Source of the DNA: JBEVOS01 sp964564595
GTDB lineage: Bacteria > Pseudomonadota > Alphaproteobacteria > Caulobacterales > Aquidulcibacteraceae
Assembly: GCA_964564595.1 (NCBI GenBank)
Contig: CAZMCA010000206.1
Span: forward strand, 1 to 5,748
Direction of reading: 5' to 3'
DNA length: 5,748 bases
Part shown: positions 1 to 4,935 of the stretch, in pieces
How the letters are laid out: each line of letters opens with the position of its first letter
Numbering within the stretch: the stretch's first letter is position 1
Translations under genes and position numbers: made by a program
Notes under the pieces: model-generated
What the model saw: the letters and a program-made list of their open reading frames with translations, nothing else
Database searches by the model: none
Told to the model about the DNA's origin: nothing

Positions 1-2
1 AG

Positions 3-232
3 CTCGCGCGCAACCTCGCGGTCGAGTACGGCCCGCACAACATCCGCGTGAACACGATCGCGCCGGGCCTCGTCAAAACCGATTTCGCCCGCGCCCTGTG
101 GGACAACCCGCAAGCCAAAGCCGCCAGCGAAAGCCGCACGCCCCTTCGCCGCCTCGGCGAGCCCGACGACCTCGCCGGCATCGCGGTGTACCTCGCGTCG
201 AAGGCCGGTTCGTGGGCGGGTCGACCTGCTGA
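3..232 (+). CDS. Short-chain dehydrogenase/reductase (SDR), C-terminal part, 3' end apparently frameshifted
   Basis: This is the C-terminal third of an NAD(P)-dependent SDR oxidoreductase; its start lies left of the window. Seen: the frame from base 3 reads LARNLAVEYGPHNIRVNTIAPG, the usual helix and strand after the YxxxK catalytic motif, including the cofactor-contacting N-x-I-x-P-G. It continues with TPLRRLGEPDDLAGIAVYLAS, the classical SDR C-terminal helix region. Family members then end in roughly G-S-(F/W)-x-T-G-Q-x-x-x-V-D-G-G plus a few residues. Here that block is absent: after GSW (207-215) the frame gives AGRPAE. In the frame starting at 215 the DNA reads G-G-S-T-C-stop (stop at 230-232), which looks like the lost terminus. 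I infer a deletion of about 28 bases, or an assembly error. The original frame has no stop until 720-722. The substrate cannot be judged from this piece. The family call is secure; the nature of the lesion is less so. Confidence 0.8.
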   Translation, partial: RAQPRGRVRPAQHPREHDRAGPRQNRFRPRPVGQPASQSRQRKPHAPSPPRRARRPRRHRGVPRVEGRFVGGSTC

Positions 233-241
233 GGCGCATTT

Positions 242-287
242 CCTCCCCCGTTTACGGGGGAGGTGTCGCGCACCAGCGCGACGGAGG
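242..287. repeat. REP-like palindromic intergenic element (two tandem hairpins)
   Basis: Seen: a perfect 9-bp stem (242-250 with 255-263, loop TTTA) is followed at once by a perfect 7-bp stem (265-271 with 276-282, loop ACCA), and then a GGAGGGG tail. It starts 10 bases after the presumptive SDR stop (230-232) and ends 10 bases before the next ATG. C-rich/G-rich arms of this kind recur at 5628-5705, so it is probably a dispersed genomic repeat. There is no T-run after either hairpin, so it is not an obvious intrinsic terminator. The tail supplies the GGAGG that serves as ribosome binding site for the gene starting at 297. Confidence 0.7.
283..287 (+). promoter_or_regulatory. Shine-Dalgarno site for the DUF1493-like gene, inside the repeat tail
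   Basis: GGAGG lies 9 bases before ATG 297, directly after the second hairpin of the palindrome (265-282). It sets the start at 297 rather than at an upstream in-frame codon such as GTG 48. The CCTCC at 242-246 could pair with it, but the local 9-bp hairpin using the same bases is stronger, so the site is probably exposed. Confidence 0.55.
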
Positions 288-296
288 GGCGCGCGC

Positions 297-722
297 ATGA
301 GCAGCACGCGCGACGCAGTCATCGAGTTCGTGAAAGTTTATGCGGGCCGTCGTGCATCGCCGACGGACGCTAAAGACCTTTTCGAATCGTACGATATCGT
401 TGGAGATGACGCCGTCGATTTCATGCACGAATTCGCCTCCCGTTTCGGCGTAAACATGGACGCGTATCGCTGGTACTTTCACCACGATGAAGAAGGCGGC
501 AACTGGGGCGCCGTGTTCTTCCCTCCGCCAAACGCCCGCGTCGAGCGCATCCCCATCACCCTGAAAATCCTGCTGGAAGCCGCCGAAACAAAAAGCTGGC
601 CACTCACCTATCCGCCTCACGAATTGCCTAAGCGGCGATGGGACCTTCGGCTCAATCAGGTATTTGGGCTCTTCCTGTTTTCCATTATGGGCGTGTTGCT
701 GTGGAAATGCGGCGGCCAATGA
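297..722 (+). CDS. DUF1493-like small protein with C-terminal membrane segment
   Basis: A 141-residue protein of unknown role. Seen: residues 38-60 (DAVDFMHEFASRFGVNMDAY) and residues 84-100 (RIPITLKILLEAAETKS) resemble the DUF1493 pattern of an acidic helix, D-x-x-E-F-x-x-x-F-x-V-D/N-M, then a later P-L/I-T-x-x-x-L-x-E-A-A; I recognised this from memory. DUF1493 proteins are small and acyl-carrier-like in fold; no phosphopantetheine serine context is evident here. Residues 119-136 are strongly hydrophobic and form a probable single membrane anchor with a short GGQ tail, an extension beyond the usual soluble domain. The start at 297 is chosen for the GGAGG 9 bases upstream. The frame is continuous with the broken SDR upstream, so an SDR-linked fusion product is formally possible. 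Base composition looks more A/T-rich than the flanking genes. It lies 21 bp before the GST gene. Gene confidence is high, family assignment moderate. Confidence 0.72.
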   Translation: MSSTRDAVIEFVKVYAGRRASPTDAKDLFESYDIVGDDAVDFMHEFASRFGVNMDAYRWYFHHDEEGGNWGAVFFPPPNARVERIPITLKILLEAAETKSWPLTYPPHELPKRRWDLRLNQVFGLFLFSIMGVLLWKCGGQ

Positions 723-743
723 CAGAGCAGAAAGGCGCTGAAC

Positions 744-1391
744 ATGCTCAAAGTCTGGGGTACTGGCCGCGGCATTCGCGTGCTTTGGCTGCTCGAAGAG
801 ATGGGGCTGCCGTATGAGCTGCGCGAGGTCGATATGCTCGCGGGCGTCGAGAACGATCCGGCATTTCTCGCGATCAATCCGTCGGGCTTCATTCCCGCGC
901 TCCAGGATGGCGACGCGATCATGGTCGAGTCGATCGCGATCCTCGAATATTTGATGGCGAAGTACGGCCCGACGCCGCTTTGCCCCGCGCCGCACGACGC
1001 AAGCTTCCCGCTCTATCAGCAATTCCTGCACATGGGCGAAGCGGGCCTTGCGATGCCCGTGTTCATCATCGTCGTCAGCAACATGCTCGCGCCCGAAGCC
1101 GAGCGCGACAATTGGGGCGCGCGCAAATCGCTCTCGCTGTTTGAGAACCGCCTGAAGCTCGTGTCGCGCCAACTCGCGCGCGCGCCGTACATGGCGGGCG
1201 ATGCGTTCACCGCAGCCGATATCTCCGTCGCCTACGCGCTCGAATTCGCGCAGCGCACGATCAAATACGAGTTCGGCGAAACCGAACGCGCCTACCTCGC
1301 CCGCGTCACCGCCCGCCCCGCGCACCAGCGCGCCAAGGACGCGCAGAGCAAGGCCTGGGAAAGCATCAGCGCCGGCAAGGCAAACGCCTAG
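744..1391 (+). CDS. Glutathione S-transferase family protein
   Basis: A 215-residue cytosolic GST, the usual length for bacterial members. These enzymes conjugate glutathione to electrophiles or use it in reductive or isomerase reactions. Seen: an N-terminal thioredoxin-like domain (about 1-75) with RVLWLLEEMGLPYE after strand 1, the cis-proline loop NPSGFIPAL (P51), and the glutathione-carboxylate motif V-E-S-I-A-I-L (E62, S63). A helical C-terminal domain (about 88-208) carries the N-capping box T156-A-A-D159 within GDAFTAADI. The strand 1-helix 1 turn is short (WGTGRGIRV), and I see no unambiguous catalytic Ser, Tyr or Cys; T7 is the only hydroxyl candidate. GAAAGG at 730-735 sits 8 bases before the ATG. 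The 21-bp gap suggests co-transcription with the DUF1493-like gene. The substrate is unknown. Confidence 0.9.
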   Translation: MLKVWGTGRGIRVLWLLEEMGLPYELREVDMLAGVENDPAFLAINPSGFIPALQDGDAIMVESIAILEYLMAKYGPTPLCPAPHDASFPLYQQFLHMGEAGLAMPVFIIVVSNMLAPEAERDNWGARKSLSLFENRLKLVSRQLARAPYMAGDAFTAADISVAYALEFAQRTIKYEFGETERAYLARVTARPAHQRAKDAQSKAWESISAGKANA

Positions 1392-1449
1392 CGCACCGCG
1401 ACGCCCGGCATCGTTCCGCTCCCAGCGCAGCCTCATGGCCGGCGTAAAA

Positions 1450-1479
1450 TTGCGCCCGCCGCTGCGCGCACGCTAGATT
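1450..1479 (+). promoter_or_regulatory. Candidate promoter giving a leaderless rpiB transcript
   Basis: TTGCGC (1450-1455) and GCTAGATT (1472-1479) match the Caulobacter-type housekeeping pattern TTGACGS / GCTANAWC well at the -10 and moderately at the -35, with 16 bases between them. Transcription should begin about 6-7 bases after the -10, at or next to ATG 1485. No Shine-Dalgarno sequence precedes that ATG, which fits a leaderless mRNA. Confidence 0.5.
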
Positions 1480-1484
1480 GCGCC

Positions 1485-1952
1485 ATGACCGAACGACTCA
1501 CCGCCAAACCCATCGCCATCGCGTCCGACCATCGCGGCGTTGCGCTGAAGGCGCGCCTCGCCGCTTGGCTCAAGGCCAACGGCTACGCCGTCACTGATTG
1601 CGGCGCGGAAGGTGAAGCGCGCGTCGATGCGATGGATTATTCGCTGCGCGCCGTCGGCGAAATCAAAGCCGGCCGCTCCGACTACGCGATCGGCATTTGC
1701 GGCAGCGGCCAGATGATGGCCATCACCGCCAACCGCTTCCCCTTCATCCGCGCGACCTTGCTGCACACCGAAGAAGAAGCCGCCCCCGCCCGCCAACACG
1801 GCGACGCCAACATGCTCGTCCTCGGCGCCGACGTGACGGATGCGGAAACGGCGGAGCGGATACTCGCGACGTTCCTCGCAACGGCGGCGCTGGGTGATCG
1901 CTACGCAGAGCGGCGGCAGCGGTTGGCTGGGTTGGATGTGTCGCGCGGCTGA
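1485..1952 (+). CDS. rpiB: RpiB/LacA/LacB family sugar-phosphate isomerase (ribose-5-phosphate isomerase B-like)
   Basis: A 155-residue cytoplasmic isomerase, the normal RpiB length. The family interconverts ribose 5-phosphate and ribulose 5-phosphate in the pentose phosphate pathway, or related aldose/ketose phosphates. Seen: the N-terminal IAIASDHRG (D15, H16); IGICGSG with the catalytic-type Cys72; ARQHGDANMLVLGA with His105; and a C-terminal Arg-rich helix (R139, R143, R144) where the family binds phosphate. Differences from the usual pattern: the loop after CGSG is Q-M-M-A-I instead of I-G-x-S-I, the H-N-D-A-N motif is H-G-D-A-N, and the usual V-D-Y-P-D-Y is V-D-A-M-D-Y. These lie in or near the substrate pocket, so the sugar could differ from ribose. 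There is no Shine-Dalgarno; the start is supported by the promoter immediately upstream. The gene converges on the nitroreductase with a 9-bp gap. Confidence 0.85.
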   Translation: MTERLTAKPIAIASDHRGVALKARLAAWLKANGYAVTDCGAEGEARVDAMDYSLRAVGEIKAGRSDYAIGICGSGQMMAITANRFPFIRATLLHTEEEAAPARQHGDANMLVLGADVTDAETAERILATFLATAALGDRYAERRQRLAGLDVSRG

Positions 1953-1961
1953 GCGCCGCGC
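1943..1961. repeat. Inverted repeat across the rpiB stop, between convergent genes
   Basis: A perfect 7-bp stem GCGCGGC/GCCGCGC (1943-1949 with 1955-1961, loop TGAGC) spans the rpiB stop and fills the gap to the nitroreductase stop on the other strand. It is GC-rich but has no T-run on either strand, so a shared bidirectional terminator is only a possibility. Confidence 0.3.
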
Positions 1962-2636
1962 CTAATCCCACCCCACAAACGTCGTCGCCTCTTCCACCGC
2001 TTTGCGCTCACTCACGACCGCGTTCGCCGGAAAGCTGTCGTCCGGCCAGCCGAGCGCGACGCTTTTCATGATCACCTGATCGTCCGCGATGCCGGCGTGT
2101 TCGCGCACGACGGGCGATTGCATGATGCCTTGCGAGTTGATCACGGCGCCGAGCCCGCGCGACCACGCCGCGTTCACCAGCGCCGTCGTCACCGCGCCGC
2201 AATCGAACGGCGTGTCGTCGCTGCCATCCAAGACTTTGTCGTACGTCACGATGATGCACACCGGCGCATCGAACTGGCGAAAGCCGCGCAGCACCCAATC
2301 CTGGCGCCCCGCTTTGTCATCACGCTCGATGCCCATCGCGCCGAAGAGTTGCTTGGCGACGCCGACTTGCCGGTCCCGGTGCACGCCCGCGAACGCCGTG
2401 CCGGTGCGAAACTCACGCGACTGCGGCACGCCCGCGATGTTGCGCTCGGTGTTGCCGGCGCGAATGCGGTTCAGCGGCTCGCCCGTGATGACGTAGAAAT
2501 TCCACGGCTGCGTGTTCATCGAGGATGGCGCGCGCATCGCGAGCCCGATGATCTCTTCGATCAGCTTCTTTGGCACCGGATCGGGCTTGTAGCCGCGAAT
2601 GGAGCGGCGGCCGAGCACGACGTCATCATAGTCCAT
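1962..2636 (-). CDS. Nitroreductase family flavoprotein
   Basis: A 224-residue FMN-dependent NAD(P)H oxidoreductase of the nitroreductase superfamily, full length. Such enzymes reduce nitroaromatics, quinones or enones; the physiological substrate here is not evident. Seen: the N-terminal FMN-phosphate motif GRRSIRGYKPDPVP (R10, R11, S12, R14), then AMRAPSSMNTQPWNFYVITG (about 33-52), the second FMN-contact block. Near the C terminus KSVALGWPDD is the conserved G-(Y/W)-P-D turn, followed by a typical FVGWD ending. The middle is longer than minimal nitroreductases (a polar insert about residues 60-105), resembling the PnbA-like group. On the minus strand GAGGTGGGA (complement of 2642-2650) sits a few bases before ATG 2636, supporting the start. 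The gene is divergent from the M28 peptidase across 129 bp and convergent with rpiB. Confidence 0.9.
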   Translation of the reverse strand: MDYDDVVLGRRSIRGYKPDPVPKKLIEEIIGLAMRAPSSMNTQPWNFYVITGEPLNRIRAGNTERNIAGVPQSREFRTGTAFAGVHRDRQVGVAKQLFGAMGIERDDKAGRQDWVLRGFRQFDAPVCIIVTYDKVLDGSDDTPFDCGAVTTALVNAAWSRGLGAVINSQGIMQSPVVREHAGIADDQVIMKSVALGWPDDSFPANAVVSERKAVEEATTFVGWD

Positions 2637-2696
2637 AGCGTTCCCACCTCATTGTTCCCGGCGATTAAGGCGCGCCTTGCGCCCATCGACAAGCGC

Positions 2697-2723
2697 TTGG
2701 CGCCCGCCCCCGCCCCGCCTAAG
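2697..2723 (+). promoter_or_regulatory. Possible promoter for the M28 peptidase gene
   Basis: TTGGCG (2697-2702) and CCTAAG (2718-2723) are spaced 15 bases apart within the 129-bp divergent intergenic region. They loosely fit the TTGACG / GCTANAWC pattern and would leave a short leader containing the GGAGGG at 2754-2759. The -10 match is weak. I see no clear operator or promoter for the nitroreductase in the same gap. Confidence 0.25.
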
Positions 2724-2765
2724 CAGGCCCACACAAAACAAGACCGGGACTATGGAGGGCGCGGC

Positions 2766-4451
2766 ATGCGCATTTGGACGACCTTAGCCGCCACGCTCGC
2801 GCTCGCCGCTTGCGCAACGGAAACACCGCAAACACCGGCCGCGCCCGAGGCGCCCGCCGCGTTCCAGCAGGCGCCGATGTCGCCCGCAGCGCTCCGTGCG
2901 CATGTCGAGGTGCTCGCGTCCGATCAATTCGGCGGCCGCTTTCCGGGCACCGAAGGCGAAACGCTGACGGTCGATTATCTTGAGCGCGCCTTCGCCGCCG
3001 CCGGCCTGCAGCCGGCCGTCACGGCCGCGGACGGTTCGCGCTCCTTCCGCCAACACGCGCAGCTCGTCTCCGCCACCATCGCGGGCACGCCCACGCTCTC
3101 CATCACCGGGCGCGACGGCGCGCGCAGCTATGCCTACGCCGATCAATTCGTCGTTTGGTCGAAGCGCATTCAACCGGCCATCAACGTCGAAAACGCAGAG
3201 CTCGTGTTCGTCGGCTACGGCGTCAACGATCCGGTCAGCGGCTGGAACGATTACGCCGGCGTCGACATGCGCGGGCGCATCGCCGTCATCCTCGTCAACG
3301 ATCCCGACTACGAGACGGGTGACGATCGCGGCTTCAACGGCCGCGCGATGACGTATTACGGCCGCTGGATCTACAAGTTCGAGGAAGTCGCGCGCCAAGG
3401 CGCGCTCGGCGCCATCCTCATTCACGAAACCGGCCCGGCCGCCTATGGCTGGGAAGTCGTGCGCTCCTCGCGCACCGGGCCGCTCCTGGACATCGTGCCC
3501 GCAGATCGCGGCATGGGCCGCGCTGCGTTCGAAAGCTGGGTGACAGAGCCCGTCGCGCGTGAGCTTTTCCAGCGCGCCGGCATGAACTTCGATCAGATGA
3601 AGCGGCGCGCGCAGACGCGCGGCTTCCGCGCCGCGCCGATGCGGGGCCTGCGGCTCTCCACCAGCTTCAACCTCACGCACCGCGAGTTTCAGTCCGACAA
3701 CGTGATCGGCGTTCTGCCAGGCCGCACCAACCCCGATGAAGTCGTGCTCTACTCGGCGCACTGGGATCACATGGGCCGCTGCCCGCCCGTGAACGGCGAC
3801 GACATCTGCAACGGCGCGCTCGACAACGCGACCGGCACGGCCGGCCTCATCGAACTTGCGCGTCAATTCCAAGCGCAAGGCGCGCCCGCGCGCTCGGTCG
3901 CGTTCATCGCGTTCACCGCCGAAGAGCAAGGCCTGCTCGGCTCGGCGTACTACGCCGAACATCCGACGTTCCCGGCAGCCCAAACGGTCGCCGCGATCAA
4001 CATGGACGGGCTCAACAATGTCGGTCCCACGCGCGACATCGTCGTCGTCGGCGGCGGCAAGAGCGAACTTGAGCCGATCCTCGATCGCGCCACGCGCGCG
4101 GCCGGGCGCATCGTCGCGCAAGAGACCTATCCCGAGCGCGGCTCGTTCTATCGCTCGGACCATTTGAACTTCGCGCGCATCGGCATCCCCTCGCTCTACA
4201 CCGGCGCCGGGATCGATCTCGTCAACGGCGGCGTCGCCGCCGGTCGCGCCGCGAACGAAGATTACGTCGCCAACCGCTATCACCGGCCGGACGACGAAAT
4301 CACGCCGCAATGGAATCTCGATGGCGGCGCCGCCGACCTCGCGCTTCTCTACGCCGTCGGCCGCGAGGTCGCGGACGGAAACGCCTGGCCAAACTGGCTC
4401 GCCACCAACGAATTCCGCCCGATCCGCGACCGCTCACGCACCGGCCGCTAA
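2766..4451 (+). CDS. M28 family zinc metallopeptidase, predicted lipoprotein with PA domain
   Basis: A 561-residue envelope peptidase of the M28 aminopeptidase/carboxypeptidase group. Seen: a lipoprotein signal peptide with lipobox LAAC (Cys16); alanine at +2 gives no inner-membrane retention signal, so outer-membrane sorting is likely. A low-complexity Pro/Ala linker follows. Residues about 140-255 read as a protease-associated domain (ELVFVGYGVNDPVSGWNDY and GRIAVILVNDPD are typical). The catalytic domain covers about 310-540 with a full metal set: H332-x-D334, bridging D353, E386-E387 (base and ligand), D414 and H466. C339 and C348 flank the loop before D353 and probably form a disulfide. 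GGAGGG at 2754-2759, 6 bases before ATG 2766, and the signal peptide at that ATG fix the start; the frame is open far upstream, but those codons overlap the nitroreductase antisense. It is followed by a strong terminator. The cleaved peptides are unknown. Confidence 0.93.
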   Translation: MRIWTTLAATLALAACATETPQTPAAPEAPAAFQQAPMSPAALRAHVEVLASDQFGGRFPGTEGETLTVDYLERAFAAAGLQPAVTAADGSRSFRQHAQLVSATIAGTPTLSITGRDGARSYAYADQFVVWSKRIQPAINVENAELVFVGYGVNDPVSGWNDYAGVDMRGRIAVILVNDPDYETGDDRGFNGRAMTYYGRWIYKFEEVARQGALGAILIHETGPAAYGWEVVRSSRTGPLLDIVPADRGMGRAAFESWVTEPVARELFQRAGMNFDQMKRRAQTRGFRAAPMRGLRLSTSFNLTHREFQSDNVIGVLPGRTNPDEVVLYSAHWDHMGRCPPVNGDDICNGALDNATGTAGLIELARQFQAQGAPARSVAFIAFTAEEQGLLGSAYYAEHPTFPAAQTVAAINMDGLNNVGPTRDIVVVGGGKSELEPILDRATRAAGRIVAQETYPERGSFYRSDHLNFARIGIPSLYTGAGIDLVNGGVAAGRAANEDYVANRYHRPDDEITPQWNLDGGAADLALLYAVGREVADGNAWPNWLATNEFRPIRDRSRTGR

Positions 4452-4473
4452 CGCACGAGGCGAAGCGCCAAAC

Positions 4474-4503
4474 AAAGGGCGGCTCACAAGAGCCGCCCTT
4501 TTT
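4474..4503 (+). terminator. Intrinsic terminator of the M28 peptidase gene
   Basis: A 12-bp perfect stem (4474-4485 with 4490-4501, loop ACAA) with a GC-rich core GGGCGGCTC/GAGCCGCCC runs into TTTTT (4499-4503), starting 22 bases after the stop. The A's at the stem foot pair with the U-tract, so a partial terminator function on the opposite strand is also possible. Confidence 0.9.
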
Positions 4504-4572
4504 CGTGTGCGATTTCCCTCCCCTAAGCGGGAAGGTGAAGCGCTACTTTCAAAGAGGCGCTGCAACTCACCT
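4504..4572. other. Gene-free spacer with a decayed palindrome
   Basis: No gene is supported here. TTCCC (4514-4518) pairs with GGGAA (4529-4533) around TCCCCTAAGC. This resembles a worn half of a C-rich/G-rich repeat like those at 242-287 and 5626-5718. The similarity is short and the relationship uncertain. Confidence 0.3.
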
Positions 4573-4674
4573 TGTCATTCCGGGCGGAGCGTAGCGGAGA
4601 CCCGGAACCCAGGGGCCACGCGCGCGACATTGGCCCCTGGGTTCCGGATCGCGCTTCGCGCGTCCGGAATGACA
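4573..4674. repeat. REP-like cruciform element, copy A
   Basis: A nested palindrome of 102 bases. The outer stem is perfect over 11 bp (4573-4583, TGTCATTCCGG, with 4664-4674). The inner stem is perfect over 17 bp (4602-4618 with 4631-4647) around a 12-base loop. Between outer and inner stems sit two unpaired 'ears' (4584-4601 and 4648-4663); the right one holds CGCGC-TTC-GCGCG (4650-4662). Each half can also fold alone, for example TCCGGG 4579-4584 with CCCGGA 4601-4606. This matches the head-to-head REP (BIME-like) pattern of proteobacterial intergenic repeats. Translations of it are spurious. Confidence 0.8.
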
Positions 4675-4700
4675 AACAGAAGCGAAGCGCCAACCTCTCC

Positions 4701-4802
4701 ACCCATTCCCGGATGCGCCGCAGGCGCAGTCCGGGACCCATAATCACCACGCATGGAGTCTATGGGTCCCGGACTGCCGCTGCGCGGCATCCGGGAATGG
4801 GT
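4701..4802. repeat. REP-like cruciform element, copy B
   Basis: A second nested palindrome, also 102 bases, 26 bases after copy A. The outer stem is perfect over 16 bp (4701-4716 with 4787-4802). The inner stem is perfect over 16 bp (4727-4742 with 4761-4776) with an 18-base loop. Both ears are hairpins: GCGCC/GGCGC (4715-4719 with 4723-4727) on the left and GCCGC/GCGGC (4776-4780 with 4784-4788) on the right. It shares with copy A the order CATTCC(C)GG, ear, CCGG(A/G)ACCCA, loop, then the mirror image, but the ear sequences differ. It is therefore a diverged member of the same family and not a recent duplicate. Confidence 0.8.
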
Positions 4803-4900
4803 GTGTTGAATTCGGAGGATAGATCGGACGGCGTCGAAAGAATTTTCGAGGCGCATCAACGCACATCGCATTGCGCCGGGTGGGATCGACGCCCCGCCAA
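4803..4900. other. Upstream region of the 229-residue hypothetical gene
   Basis: No gene is supported here. The only structure I see is a 6-bp inverted repeat TCGAAA-GAAT-TTTCGA (4834-4849) about 90 bases before the start codon. It is in a locally A/T-rich patch, so it could be an operator, but nothing further supports that. Confidence 0.3.
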
Positions 4901-4928
4901 TCCGACCGCGCCAAAACGCCCTTACAAT
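4901..4928 (+). promoter_or_regulatory. Candidate promoter giving a leaderless transcript of the hypothetical gene
   Basis: TACAAT (4923-4928) is a good -10 hexamer; TCCGAC (4901-4906) is a poor -35, with 16 bases between them. Seven bases (GCGCCGC) separate the -10 from ATG 4936, so transcription would start at or next to it. The -10 overlaps the alternative ATG at 4927, which makes that codon unlikely to be in the mRNA. No Shine-Dalgarno is present. Confidence 0.45.
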
Positions 4929-4935
4929 GCGCCGC

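Noticed and set aside
252..1436. Minus-strand open frame of 394 codons across the DUF1493-like and GST genes
   Set aside because: It spans two supported genes and an intergenic gap, has no recognisable motif, and shows the same antisense composition.
1943..1961. Intrinsic terminator shared by rpiB and the nitroreductase gene
   Set aside because: The 7-bp stem has no T-run on either strand, so it is recorded only as an inverted repeat.
2097..2765. Upstream extension of the M28 peptidase frame to 2097
   Set aside because: The frame is open only because it lies antisense to the GC-rich nitroreductase gene. The signal peptide, lipobox and GGAGGG all point to ATG 2766.
2784..4310. Long minus-strand open frame (508 codons) opposite the M28 peptidase
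   Set aside because: Its translation is Arg/Ala/Asp-rich without any recognisable domain, as expected opposite a GC-rich gene with strong third-position bias.
4573..4802. CRISPR array or riboswitch
   Set aside because: There are only two related units, each an extended palindrome with no constant repeat/unique spacer pattern. They lie after a terminator and over 100 bases before the next start, without a known riboswitch core.
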